From: Aralia elata
Lineage: Eukaryota > Streptophyta > Magnoliopsida > Apiales > Araliaceae
Length of the DNA: 64,000 nt
Assembly (NCBI GenBank): GCA_034770075.1
Contig: CM068380.1
Location: 39,574,695-39,638,694, forward strand
Direction of reading: 5' to 3'
Shown here: in pieces, positions 42,622 to 53,792 of the stretch
Position numbering within the stretch: the stretch's first letter is position 1
Layout of the letters: the number at the start of each line of letters is the position of its first letter
Notes under the pieces: generated by a model
The model's database searches: none
Seen by the model: the letters and a program-made list of their open reading frames with translations, nothing else
Told to the model about the DNA's origin: nothing
Translations under genes and position numbers: made by a program

Positions 42622-43140
42622 GTCTCGAATCGTAGCCTGGGTTACTCGAGTAATTAAGTCTGAGGGGTGTCTTTACACCTGGTGCCCTAAAGCCGCCTGG
42701 TTTGGGAGTCACCGGCTTAACACTTGCTACATGGGTAACTTAGAGCCTAAGAAAATGAGCATTATGAGATGGGTAGATGTTGGAAGAAGAAGAGCCCTGA
42801 GCAAATCTGAATTGTGCTATGGGTTATTCGAGTAATTAAGGCTGAGGGGTGTCTTTTCACCTGGTGCCCTAAAGCCATTTGGTTTGGGAGTCACCGGCCC
42901 AACGTTATGGGTTACTTAAGCCTAAGAAAATGAATCTTGCACAAGGTCAGATGAGGAATAAATAGAGTAGACCACCTAACTTGTCTCGAAAGTGTGGCCT
43001 TTATTACTCGAGTAAGTAAACCCGAAAAGGGTGTCTTCACACCTAGTGCCCTAAAGTTGTTTGGTTTAGGAGTCATTGGTCTAAAACTCATTAAATGGGT
43101 AAACTCTGAATAGCTTAAGAAAATGAGACAAGTTAAGTTA
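42622..43140 (+). repeat. Three tandem units of about 181 bp
   Basis: The anchor GAGTAATTAAG-like word falls at 42648, 42830 and 43010. Shared phrases are GTGCCCTAAAG, TGGTTTGGGAGTCACCGG and GCCTAAGAAAATGA. Each unit carries a small inverted pair GGTG...CACC just before GTGCCC. It lies in the 3' internal part of the element whose LTR starts at 44901. Confidence 0.88.
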
Positions 43141-44100
43141 GGGAAAAAAAGAAAAGAAAATATGGAGTCAAAAAGAAAAAAAATTGGGCAAGAGGAAATA
43201 AGATCATCTAAAGTCATGGAAGAGAAACCCCTACTAAAAGTTGCATCGCACGGTGCACATGTCACATGTCGTCAATCCTGTGAAGAACGGTATCTAGAAT
43301 GAAGACGGAGTATCTTTGATAAAGGAAGATAGTTCTTTTGAATTTGATCTTACTCGTGTATAATGACCATAGATGCTTAAAAGTTTTCTTATGATTTCAT
43401 AACTTGTTAAATAAGAAAATCGTCAAAATAAAAGAAATAAAAATAACTTTGAGATTAGTATATACATGGCACATCATTCATGATTCACAACTTGCTTAGA
43501 AAAGATCTATTTTCCTACTCGGTTTCAAGTTCTTTAGCAATAAGATAAAAACACCGCAGATACGAGCTAAGTTGTAGAGCCGATAAGCATTCATTTTCAT
43601 GTACTTTAACTTTATATGCCTCATTGTCAAGATTATAGTAACTCTTATATCAGAGCTATCCCCAACGGCCCGAGCCGCCAAGCTTTTGGCGCGTTTGTTA
43701 TTTGTCTGGTGAGCAGGATATGGTTCACTGTGGGTAAATTGGTGTGGTCAACAAAGCAAGCTTCCTATACGAATCCTCGATAACAACACGCCAAGGGCTA
43801 GGGCATTTTTAAGATTCGTTGAAATAAAGGGAGTCCGAGGCTATACCAAACTTCTCATCAAAAGAAATGGGGGACCCCCGAAAGAAATTATGATCAGAAA
43901 AGACAGAATTCCCAACCCAAGAGAATCCTTAAAAACGATTGCCTCGTCGGTAAAATCGTGTCATTTGACTAACTAGGAGTTATTTCATAACTCTTTCATT
44001 GAATTTTTGTATATGGATCATTTGCTCATCCACATTTATTGTTATTGTCTTACGAAACATTAGAATACGATTAAGCATGTGCATATCAAAAATAAAGATG
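43141..44100 (+). other. Element interior without recognisable gene
   Basis: About 1 kb of mixed sequence lies between the tandem repeats and the minisatellite. A purine-rich stretch is at 43135-43230. No conserved domain was seen in any frame; the open frame at 43496-43681 is not recognisable. Confidence 0.4.
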
Positions 44101-44117
44101 TACAGGTAAATATTTGA

Positions 44118-44600
44118 CGATGCAATGCGTCGCGAGCAGCGATGCGTTGCGAGTGGCGATGCAATGTGATTGGTGATGTGATGCGATTAGCGATAAGCGA
44201 TGTGCGATTGATGATTTACAATGCGATGTGCGATTTGCGATGCGATGTGTGATTTGCGAAGCGAGGTGCGATTTGCGAAGCGAGGTGCGATTTGCGAAGC
44301 GAGGTGCGATTTGCGAAGCGAGGTACGATTTGCGAAGCGAGGTACGATGAGATATGCGATTTGCGATGTGATGTGCGATTTGCGATGCGATGTGCGATTT
44401 GCGAAGTGACGTGCGATTTTGCGATGACTTATGTGATATGCGATTTGCGATGTAATATGCGATTTGCAACACGATATGCGATTTCTGATGAGATGCGATT
44501 GGCGATGCGATTTATGATACGATGCGATTACGATTGGCGATTATGATTAGCGAATGCGATATTATTGACGATACGATTCCATCAGTGATGATACCTGGTG
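44118..44600 (+). repeat. GCGATTTGCGAAGCGAGGT minisatellite
   Basis: A degenerate 19-base unit and shorter GCGAT/TGCGAT variants are repeated over about 480 bases. The best-ordered stretch is 44250-44345. It is CpG-rich in AT-rich surroundings. Because the unit length is not a multiple of three and stops are rare, several frames stay open by composition alone; these are not genes. Confidence 0.9.
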
Positions 44601-44887
44601 ATGACGATACGATTTCGGTGATGACACAATTGACGATACGATTCCCAACGATGCCATCTGCAACAATACCTGGGGTGATGGCAATATGATAACGATTTTC
44701 CCTAGCGGAATGACACGATAATGAGGTTCGATACATACACCATCACTTCATTTTATATTGACTTACATCATTGCATCATTTTATAATTGTCTTGCATCAT
44801 TATATATCATTTTGCATCATCAATATATCCTGTCATGCATCGAGTATCTATATCTTTGTCATGTTCATTTCATTGTAAAAACATGAC

Positions 44888-44900
44888 AAAGAGGGGCATC
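44888..44900 (+). promoter_or_regulatory. Polypurine tract before LTR at 44901
   Basis: AAAGAGGGGCATC directly precedes TTTAGACACCC. Its position fits a plus-strand primer for a Tat/Ogre-like element read on the plus strand. Confidence 0.65.
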
Positions 44901-45671
44901 TTTAGACACCCGAAGTTTTGCACTTGTTCTCTAACCATGGTAGGAGGGCAAAAGTGTTATTTCACCCCAACGCCAAGACATCCGAGTAAAGATTACGAAG
45001 CTCAGAATAAGTTTACAAAGCTATCACGACGATCTCCGAGCAACAAACTACGCAAGGCAAAACGAATGACCAGTGGACATCTATTAAGGGAGGATTTTCC
45101 CCCTTTTTCTTTATCTTATCGAACTCGAAATTGGTCAAACTTAATGTCATTGCGTAGCTCTCAGAAAAAGCTTTTCGAAATGGTATGGAACATCTCTTAA
45201 CTCTTCCCGGTTTGAAAGTTATGGACGTTTCAGCGCACAACACGAAAAATTGACTTCGCGACACAAAAATCGAGGCAGGTGGGCCCCACCCTAGGCCAGC
45301 CGCAGGTGTACCTGCGACCAGCAGCAAGTGTACCCGCGACTGCCTTAGCTCCCTCTATATAGTGGATTTTGGCTGATTTTTTAGAGAAAGAATGCATTTT
45401 AGAGAGAGTAGGTGTTATTTAGAGAGAGCAATAGAGAAAAGGAGAGAAAAACCTCTCTAATTCCCATCTAGATCAAGCTATTTTCATCAAATCTCTTGCC
45501 AATTTAGCCAAATCTTCAAGATCCAAGCTCAAGAAAGAGAGATCTAGCACTCCTAAGGTGAAAGATTCAATCTCTATGTAAATTTTGTATAGATCTAGCC
45601 TAAATCTAATATATTATATCAATTGTTGTGTTTGAGATTTATTTATTTTCTGATTATTGTTTTGTTAAGAC
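44901..45671 (+). mobile_element. Start of Tat/Ogre-like 3' LTR, truncated
   Basis: It begins TTTAGACACCCGAAG, against TGTAGACACCC in the inverted copy, and follows the reverse complement of 39530-38790. A TATA-like box CCCTCTATATAGTGG lies near 45351 and a GC-rich block near 45281-45346. It is cut at about 45671, where a Copia LTR fragment begins abruptly. Confidence 0.65.
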
Positions 45672-46514
45672 AGTACAATTCAATCCTTCTACCATACAAT
45701 ATCCCAATCAAATATAAAATATGAAATTTTTGACAAATTTTATTTATTTGATCAAATGCATTTCAATTCTAAAATGCACAAATCTAGTTAATGTAAATTA
45801 GAAACTCATTTCTAATTTCCATTCAACCCTTGTCAGAAATTTCTGAGTTGTCACTTATTGAATCGCATAGGACATTCTCTCCTTTTACTAGAAGTGGTAG
45901 ATTCTTTGTTGATCATTTACCTATCTCTATGTACACTTTATTATACCCGAATATACCCTTTTATATACCCTAAGAGTCTTCAGGAATATGACAAAGTATA
46001 ACTCAGAATACACAAGGTACTATGATGATGATCTCAAGTCTAAAGATCACTTGTACTACTATCACTATAGGAACTCCTATTATCAGGCAAGTAAAACTCG
46101 ATTAGGTGTTCCTTTAAGTGAGTCACGTTCAGTGAACTTATTCTCCAATAAATACCTACATACGTGCTTTAGTGTCTCCACACAAATAATTATGAGATCA
46201 ATCATTCTCTTCAAAAGAGCAAACATAGTATGTAATAATCTATCCGGATTCACTAACCTCACATTAGTGATCCTATGATTAGGAACGTTCTAGTTTTAAG
46301 CTATCTAGATTTTAGATATCATTAGCATGAACTCATCATGATTCTAAAAGTATTGTTCCAAAACTACGAGTTTATCTCAATTAATTCTACTAATTAAACA
46401 TGAATAAATAAATGCCTTTAAATAAATAAATTCTTTTATTAATAAATGAATAAAATTACAAAATAAATACTTTATCACATCAAATGTGATTGGCTTGATG
46501 GTATACTAATTTCA
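45672..46514 (-). mobile_element. Copia LTR fragment
   Basis: It matches the outer half of the Copia LTR (from about 36790 in element B or 41757 in the solo copy), starting at GTACAATTCAATCC and ending at TACTAATTTCA. The inner half is absent. It is more diverged than the solo copy. The open frame at 45988-46278 is LTR sequence. Its end lies next to the GRF pseudogene. Confidence 0.85.
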
Positions 46515-47001
46515 AATACATGACAAAATTACAACTAAAGTGACCAACCATGACAAAACACTGCGCAACATTAGTTTTGACTTTTGCCTCTTTAAGTCTG
46601 TCAACCTCCATCTTCTATTTAAATGCTTCCCTTTTCATATTTTTCAACTTGTCCTTTAGCTTGGTGTTTTTCTCTATCAGTAAGCTCATGTCTTCAATTT
46701 TATTATTCATCACACTCATTGCTTCATCTTCATTAGGAGACAATTCCAATCATTCAAAATAGCCACAATATCTCCCAGATTCCTATCAAAAATGGAGAAA
46801 AGGAAAAAAGTCAAAACAGAGGAGAAATGACTGAGTTCACAACAATAAGGGAATAACACTTACCCTATAGTTGCGACAACTATAAAATCTTCTTCTTCTT
46901 GATCCATCATTCTAGGAAACATAAATTCAAGCTGGAACATCACAAAAACACATCCGTTATTTTGGAGCAATTGACACAGATCTTGAATGTGATGCAGCCA
47001 T
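46515..47001 (-). pseudogene. GRF-type zinc-finger protein pseudogene, two exons
   Basis: Exon 1 runs from ATG 47001 to 46864 (46 codons) and ends AGG|GTAAGT. Exon 2 starts at 46782 after TTTTTGATAG and stays in phase. The zinc ligands fit the plant GRF finger: C-F-C in exon 1, RRFYSC near its end, and RYCGYFE at the start of exon 2. A coiled-coil-like tail follows (NNKIEDMSLLIEKNTKLKDK). Nonsense codons occur at codons 15, 25 and 30 of exon 1 and twice in exon 2, so it is dead. The 3' end runs into the Copia LTR fragment at 46514. Such small genes are common in plant genomes and their role is poorly known. The splice prediction is by eye. Confidence 0.72.
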
Positions 47002-47476
47002 GTAAGATCGACACTTGGTTCGCACTAACCTGGAAAGCAAAAATCAGCAAAAGCCTTAATTTTATGCCCCTAATCGATGCCAATTTAGGTAAGTTTTTGA
47101 AATCCTAGTTCTTCTTATTTCTCAGCCGCTGAAAATGAGGATGACAAAAAGGCCCAACTTGGATTCTCTCTCTCAATCCACGTAGGATGCACTGATCAGT
47201 CAAATAAGTAATTACATGTCATTTTCTTTTCTTTTTTAAAGTCAGGTAAAAAAATAAATGATCAGATTAAACGTCCGTCCAAATAATTAGACAAAATGGG
47301 GTAATTAATAATTTTTTTAAAATTTTGATGTGCTAATTGTATTTTTTTAAGTTTAGTAGAGTAATGCTTAAGGGAATTGTTATTTCCAATGGAGAATTTT
47401 GATATTTTCGCAAGCTCTTGCTCACGTAGACGTGGGTCTCATTTACTATTCATTCACGTGAGAGTAGACTTGCGGA
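47002..47476. other. Intergenic sequence without recognisable gene
   Basis: This is AT-rich DNA upstream of the GRF pseudogene and to the left of the hAT element. Nothing beyond short homopolymer runs was seen. Confidence 0.5.
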
Positions 47477-48945
47477 CAGGGGCGGACCCAAGGCTTGGGC
47501 AAGGGGGGCACCTGCCCCCACTGAAATTTCAGAGATCATGGGGGGTAACTTAAAAAAAATAATATTGAGGGGGTGTTGAATGAAATTGTTTCATTGTTAT
47601 GTTTAACATAAAAAAACCCAAAAGCAATCCCATTATCCCATATTCCCATTACTGATTACTCCAAAACTTATTGGCTCCATCGGATCTCTTCAATGAACGC
47701 CACCCGTGATTCATCGCGAACATCTCCTCCCTAGCCACTGTCTAAACTCCATAGCCAACGTCCGTAACTGAAATCATATGACCCATCTTCTACATATTTT
47801 TATAATTGTAGATCTGAAGCTAAAAATCATAACTTTTTTCATAATATGTGTGTGTGTGTACATTCATCTATCTTCACCCATTTGAATTTCAAAAACTCTG
47901 TTTGGATATAAAGCAACAAGCTTTGGGAATTGTTTAGTTTAAATTTGGTGATTTAAGTTAAAATTGAAACTCAATTTTTTTCATCAAATTAGTTATAAGG
48001 AAACTTAATGAGAAAGAAAATATAGATTTTAATTTTGATGATAGAAATGTTAAGATGAAGGTCACATGTATTTAGACCCAGATGCAGGGAGATGTTGAAG
48101 AGAGAGAAAGACAAGGTAAAGAGAAAAAAAAGAAGAAAAGAAATGATGTTGAAGAGAGAGGAAGAAAAGGTAAAAGAAAAAAAGAAGGAAATTAAAGTTC
48201 ATTTTCTTAAAAAATAATTCTTGCATACGTGACCCCAAATCCACAAGAATTGACCACTTCAATTAATATTTTTTTTCTTGTTGCCACGTATGAAAATAAG
48301 AATCTCAATTTAACAGTCATTCAATTAATTTGACAAAATGATACAATCATATATTTTTAATTAATTCAATGGGTTGATTACATATTTTTAAAATTTAGTG
48401 GTTAAATGTTGAAAAAGAGAACTATAGTGGGTATTTGTCATTTTTACCTTTTTTTATTATATATAATTATTCTTTTATAATTTCACTCTTTCAAATTAAG
48501 GTCTGATTATGTTCGTTTAATATTATAGTTATTGATAATGAATCAAATCATACTAAATTGATTGGTTGACGAATCAAATAAATATTATTACTATGTATCC
48601 CTAAGTCTATTTGTTGCTGAAGTTGACTCTACTTTTGTTCGTTGCTACTACAACTGCTGAAAAAGATATTTTCAGCCATGAATATCGTGAAAAATGAACT
48701 CCGTAACCAAATGAGAGATGAATAGACGAATGACTGTTTAGTAACATACATTGAGCGTGTTATTTTTGTAACTATTAAAAATAAGGCTATTATACAACAA
48801 TTTTAAGTAATGAAACCTCGAAAAATGTATCGTAAATAATATTTGAAAATTATTTAATTTTGTGATTTATTTTATTAATTTTTTATTCTTAAACAATTTT
48901 TTTTCCAATTTGACAGACTGAACTTTCAGACTGTATTCGCCCCTG
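47477..48945 (+). mobile_element. Decayed hAT transposon (ZMYM1-type)
   Basis: The left end CAGGGGCGGACCCAAG and right end TTCGCCCCTG are short inverted termini of a type common in plant hAT elements. The word TGCGGA flanks the left end and recurs overlapping the right end, but a clean 8-base duplication is not evident. Only the last part of a transposase survives, at 48635-48790. The element is 1.47 kb long, far shorter than an autonomous hAT element. It ends 86 bases before the first ATG of the dehydrogenase exon. Confidence 0.75.
48635..48790 (+). pseudogene. hAT transposase C-terminal dimerisation remnant
   Basis: A plus-strand phase reads FSAMNIVKNELRNQMRDE, then a stop, then NDCLVTYIER. 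This is the signature of the hAT family C-terminal dimerisation region in ZMYM1-like plant transposases. The preceding ATTTAE-like residues are in another phase, so there is a frameshift as well as the nonsense codon. No catalytic part remains. Confidence 0.8.
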
Positions 48946-49031
48946 CGGAAGTATCAAATTTCTTTGTACAAATATCGATACATACTAGATAGTTACAAAA
49001 CTCAATCCATGCGAAAGATCTTTCGACTGTA

Positions 49032-49193
49032 ATGATACGCTTTCGGCTTTTCAGTGCAGCATTTTTGGGGAAAGTTCACAAGATGGCTGCAGATAATGAA
49101 AAACCGATCACCCGTCTTATCTTTTGTGGCCCTCATTTCCCTGCTTCCCATAATTATACAAGAGAATATTTGCAGAAATACCCATTCATCCAG
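49032..49193 (+). CDS. Exon 1 of a D-isomer 2-hydroxyacid dehydrogenase-like gene
   Basis: The exon encodes ITRLIFCGPHFPASHNYTRE and YLQKYPFIQ and ends CAG|GTAATT, a good splice donor in phase 0. This matches the N terminus I recall for plant proteins of the type At1g72190, a D-isomer-specific 2-hydroxyacid dehydrogenase family member of uncertain substrate. Two in-frame ATGs exist. The one at 49032 adds MIRFRLFSAAFLGKVHK, basic and hydrophobic like an organelle presequence. The one at 49083 (context AAGATGG) gives the conserved start. The next exon, expected to continue the substrate-binding domain, is not visible before 54200, so the gene is either split by a very long intron or truncated. 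Confidence 0.72.
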
Positions 49194-49597
49194 GTAATTC
49201 TGATTACGCATTTCTCTGCTTAATTTTGTCTCGCATCTAATCTTAATCTAAGATGTGTATTGAATAAGTTGTTGGTAATAAAAATTCTGATAACTTAAAT
49301 TCACCCCCTCATAATTTTCCATAAAAAATGGTATATCAATTATTATTCAAAATTGTACTGCTATTTACTGTTTCTTGTATTATTACATTACATAGAGCTT
49401 CTTCTCTTATTCAGTTGGTTGAAACTGGTAAAAGTGTCTGTGGTTTATTGTGGTTAAATTTGTTGCCTGGATTTTTGATAGAAACTGTATATGCAAGCTC
49501 CATTGGGTCTTGATTGGGTATGCGTTGATTAGGCTGGGAAACCTTAAATTGAGATTATGAAAACCAAGTACTCTTTAAATGTTTCTTTTAAAAACTT
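49194..49597 (+). other. Putative first intron, no further exon seen
   Basis: AT-rich sequence follows the splice donor. The open frame at 49328-49513 has no recognisable family and reads like intron sequence. Confidence 0.45.
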
Positions 49598-49832
49598 ACC
49601 TCCGTAGTCTGTTTAAGAAGACTTTTGAAAGTTAAATTTTAGACTTTCAAACTTAAAGTTCTGTTAATTTATCAAAAATTATGAAAAAAACAAATCTTAC
49701 AATGAGGAATAATTTGTAATATTCATCATTGTATTAACTAAAATTAAAGGAATCTATGTCAATTTTGGGTTTGAAAATATCTTAAATTGATTTAAAAAGT
49801 CAATAATGATCCTATATTTTGGAACGGAGGGA
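49598..49832. mobile_element. Stowaway-like MITE
   Basis: The sequence starts CCTCCGTAGTCTG and ends GGAACGGAGGGAG, giving inverted termini around CCTCCGT next to TA-containing flanks. The length of about 235 bases and the right terminus (complement CTCCCTCCGTTCC) fit Tc1/mariner-related MITEs. No coding capacity is present. Confidence 0.5.
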
Positions 49833-49937
49833 GTTTAATGTTTTTCAAGATTAATAAGTGTCACTTCTAAAAAGACAAAAATGAGAGATTTGGGGGATTA
49901 ATTGAGTTGAGTTATGAAAGGATTCAAATGATAAACC

Positions 49938-50487
49938 TGTTGGGTTACTCCTTGAATCCTATTCAGAAAAGAATTGCTATTATGGAAAGGGTGGTGACCT
50001 ATTTTTAGTAGGATATTTATTCTATGCTGGAGTCCTATTATGAGAATGAATCTTATTTTTGGTAGGAGTATTATTTTGGAAGTGTCTTATTTTGAATAAG
50101 AAGGGGAGATTTGTAGGTACTCCATAAATAGAGTCTTATGTTTAGTTGTTGAAATGTAGCACAATCAAAAGTTTAGCATCTTAAGAGTTGAGAGAGGGTG
50201 TGAGTGGGTTTTGTATTTATGTGAGGAAGAGGGTTTTTGCAGCTTTTATATTCCATGCAAAAAAGTTGTATTGTTTTGCACCTTTTAGTCTGTGCAAAAA
50301 GTTGTGTCGTAGTATTGTGGAATCTTAAGTTTTGAAGCGTAAAACTTGGGAGGATTATTGTAAGCCCATTATATTGATATATTGGAGATTCAGAGTTTGG
50401 CCGGTGGTTTTTCCTTTTAAGGATTTTTTTCACGTCAAATATCGTGTTTGATTATCTTTGTGGTTTGCGTTGACTTCATTCCCAACA
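49938..50487 (+). mobile_element. Solo Copia LTR, 550 bp, target duplication AAACC
   Basis: The ends are TGTTGGG and CCCAACA, with perfect AAACC copies at 49933-49937 and 50488-50492. A TATA-like box (CTCCATAAATAGAG) lies near 50118. The 3' part (GGCCGGTGGTTTTTCC and onward to the end) resembles a common short Copia LTR type. It is unrelated to the 1.8-kb Copia LTRs in this window. It sits in the putative intron of the dehydrogenase gene. Confidence 0.92.
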
Positions 50488-50492
50488 AAACC

Positions 50493-53368
50493 AATAGTTA
50501 TCTAGACCCAGTGTTGTAGTAGATTGGTGAGAAAAGAGAGAATAGATAGAAAGATGAACGAGTGTAAAAGAGGAAGAAGACTAAGAAGATAGAGCGGTAG
50601 AAGAGGATGATGGGAAGAGAAGCACAAATTGAGAACTAGAAGGAAAAAAAATTGATTCTAAATATGCTGTAAGCATTTATCAAAACATTCTGTATCACAT
50701 AGGAAGAATGCAGATAGCAAATAATATAGAGGATAAAAATTAAATTTAAAACTTCAGCAAGATACTAGAATCTCAAAAACAAAAAAAATACCGAATTACT
50801 ATAATTTCTAACTAAAGTATTAATTTATTGAGCTAGGCTTATGTATATGATTATGAGGGACATGTATGGTCTTGCTTGGTGTCAATCCTGTTATGTTCTT
50901 GAGGTGGAAAAGAACTCTTGTCCTGAAGATGAGGATTGTACAAGTGAATAATAAATCCCATCTTCTAGAATTATGACATTGTTATTCACTCAAATCCTCC
51001 ATATTCTAAATAATGTAGGTATACTCCATAATGAGAAAAAAGAAATGCATCTGTATATACTTCTGAGATGCCTCCTATTATATTCCAACAAATAAAACTC
51101 TATGATTTTCCAATTTAAACATACATACTATTGCTTCAGGTGGTATTCCCCAAAAGTTTGCATTGACAATTGAAGGTTCGCGAGTTGACGACACCAACCT
51201 GCCTACAGTTATTAACAACTTTGATCTCTCTCGACATCTTGAAAACAATAGTAATCTTACTTTCAGGATTTACATCTTTACAATGATAGCAAGGCTTGTA
51301 AATCTTTTTGATAGGCAAATAAATCACATAGAAGAAATAATAAGATTGGGGTTTTTTTTTTTTTTTTTTGGGGGTGGGGGGTTTAAGGGGGGAACTGACG
51401 TAGGACAAGGTGGAAGAGTTATAAGGCTTCAATAGAAAACCTAAACTTGGAGAATAAGTAAAAATTCTAATAAAGAGGAAACTACTATTAATACTCTACT
51501 ACCTTAATATTCTAGAAAATTCTACTTCATTTAATACAAATATAATTACATAAATACTTAAGTATTTATCTCTAAACAATAATAAAAAAATAATAATATT
51601 AACCTCTTAATTTTCTTCTTCCATTTTGTATCAGGAACCCATGCACAATATGCACATCATGGGGAAAAAGGCACACCTGTGTCTCAAACAAACCAACACC
51701 TATAGATGAAACCTCCAAAAAACATACCTACATTAGGTTCCTAATGTAAACTCTCTCAAAAAAATCCACAAAATGCATAATGAAACTCAAATACACATCA
51801 TGAAGTTAAAAAAAAAAGAAGAGAAAATTTAAAATAAATAAAATGAAAAAAAAAGTTATCACTTTGCCTTTGCCTTCCCAATATCGGTTGTTCTATTTCT
51901 TCCAAATCTATGTGGCACCAGCTCTCGATGCCTTTTCCATTTCTTTTTCACCTTCACCCTGTGCCTGACCTTCAGCATCGACATCACCCAAGAGATGCCG
52001 CACAGAGAAAACTCAAATGTCCATAAACTCCTTGCTGCCTCGCTAGGGAAAAAAACAAGTAATGAACTGTCTCCTCCTCACAACCACCATCACGTATACT
52101 GCTAGTTGATGACCTCTACTGGTTAATTATTGTGCATCGAGTAGAATTTCATTGTTTTTATGGGATTATTCTGATTGACGAGGGTAAGCTTGAAGTTGAG
52201 AAATTATTTTTGACCACATTCCCTTGGATGCTGCACAAGAGCAAATATATATTGGAGCCTGAATCATATGTCTTAATCTCATTATTAGTGTTTAAGACAG
52301 AGTTTAAAGTTTCTTTGTACTTCCCAATTGGTTAGGGGCTTTGTTAAAGAATTCTGCACAAGTTAGGAGGGTATTTTGGCAGTCAAGGCACAGATTTAGT
52401 GCAGGCTTAAAATATTCAAAAGATTTGGGTCTCTAATCTGTTTTAAAAATATGTTTTGAGACTATTGAAGGAGAGTTGATACTTGATAGTAAGGCTCCCT
52501 CAGAAACTTCGCTGCTGCTTAACAAGATTTGTGCGAATTAATCTACTTCCTATTTGGTCATTACTCTGTTTTCTAGTTTTTCTTTTTTATTTTTTCACTT
52601 TATCCTATTTATTTATCCTATCCACGTGATTTCGTTAGACTTGGACATGTGAACTAAGTTACTTGGTAATTGTCTGTGGAAATTGTTAGGTTCGGGGTAC
52701 TAATAGTGGTCAAAGAACATAGTTAAATTTTGACTACGCTAGTATGCTAAACAATGTGTATACTTTCATTATTTTGGTATAAAGAGAAACTGAGCACTTA
52801 AAAATTAAGAAGGACGAAAATTACGGATGACATAAATAATAGTGGTTGGTGGTAAGGGCGAGTGCTAAGCCTTCTTGAAGGAAAATAAAATTGTGAAGGT
52901 GCGTGCCAGGATGAAAGCAAATGCAGAGTCTTCACACCTGATTGTGAATCCTACAAATTGTCCCTATGGACACCAATGACTCACTCTCATCCACAGAAAA
53001 CTATGATGAAACTATGCTTTTCTTATTTGTGTGGATAATTTGGCACCTTCAAAATCTTAGATAATTGGCTCTTCTGGGGGTCACACCCCCACTGAATAAC
53101 TGAACCATGGAACTCGTAGATCGACCCAAGAGGGCAGTAATGCACAGGATGAATGTCCAGTATTCTTTTCATAAGGCTCGCAGATTGCAGAAAAGGGTAG
53201 GGCCACTAGTTTATCTTGCAGAAGACTACACATGGAGAATGTTCGCATTTACCATGAGAAAAATTTGCAACTGCATCTTGAGTGCTGAAAAATGGAGTCA
53301 GTATTACCAGGAGTTCATCGTTTGCTTGTGAAATTTCCAATTCAGGGGATCATTGGAAATTTAGGCTG
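50493..53368. other. Long stretch without recognisable gene
   Basis: No conserved domain was found. Open frames at 51136-51435, 52132-52335 and 53107-53331 read as ordinary open sequence. The last has plausible codon use but no family I know and no clear splice sites. A T/G homopolymer block lies at 51352-51395. It may be intron or intergenic DNA. Confidence 0.45.
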
Positions 53369-53792
53369 TGTCTGAATGGCGGAAAACATTTTCAGTAAGG
53401 CATTATTCATATCACACACAGGCTCCTAAACTATCTCTTCTCCATTTAATTTTTTTAATTTAAACGCAATGTTCTATTTATGCCATCCATATCTAAACCT
53501 TTGTTATATGTCTTTCTTATTATCTTCATGGACAAGCGGGAGTAAAACTTGATCTTCAAGTTAGGAAAAACTTCTTCAGCTCTGTCTGAATGGCGGAAAA
53601 CATTTTCAGTAAGGCATTATTCATATCACACACAGGCTCCTAAACTATCTCTTCTCCATTTAAATTTTTTAATTTAAACACAATGTTCTATTTGTGCCAT
53701 CCATATCTAAACCTTTGTTATATGTCTTTCTTATTATCTTCATGGACAAGCGGGAGTAAAACTGGATCTTCAAGTTAGGAAAAACTTCTTCA
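53369..53792. repeat. 214-bp tandem duplication
   Basis: Two copies begin TGTCTGAATGGCGGAAAAC at 53369 and 53583 and run to CTTCTTCA. They differ at only a few bases, so the duplication is recent. The minus strand of copy 2 continues the reading phase of the fragment at 53797-54205, so part of the unit is probably derived from coding sequence. Confidence 0.93.

Noticed and set aside
44250..44345. Regular short repeats resembling a CRISPR array
   Set aside because: Units are contiguous with no unique spacers, and the context is plant retrotransposon DNA.
44086..44546. Several long open frames on both strands
   Set aside because: They are a consequence of the 19-bp minisatellite, whose units contain few stops in any frame.
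53107..53331. 74-codon open frame with protein-like composition
   Set aside because: No recognisable family, no convincing splice sites, and no link to the dehydrogenase exon; length is within chance for this sequence.
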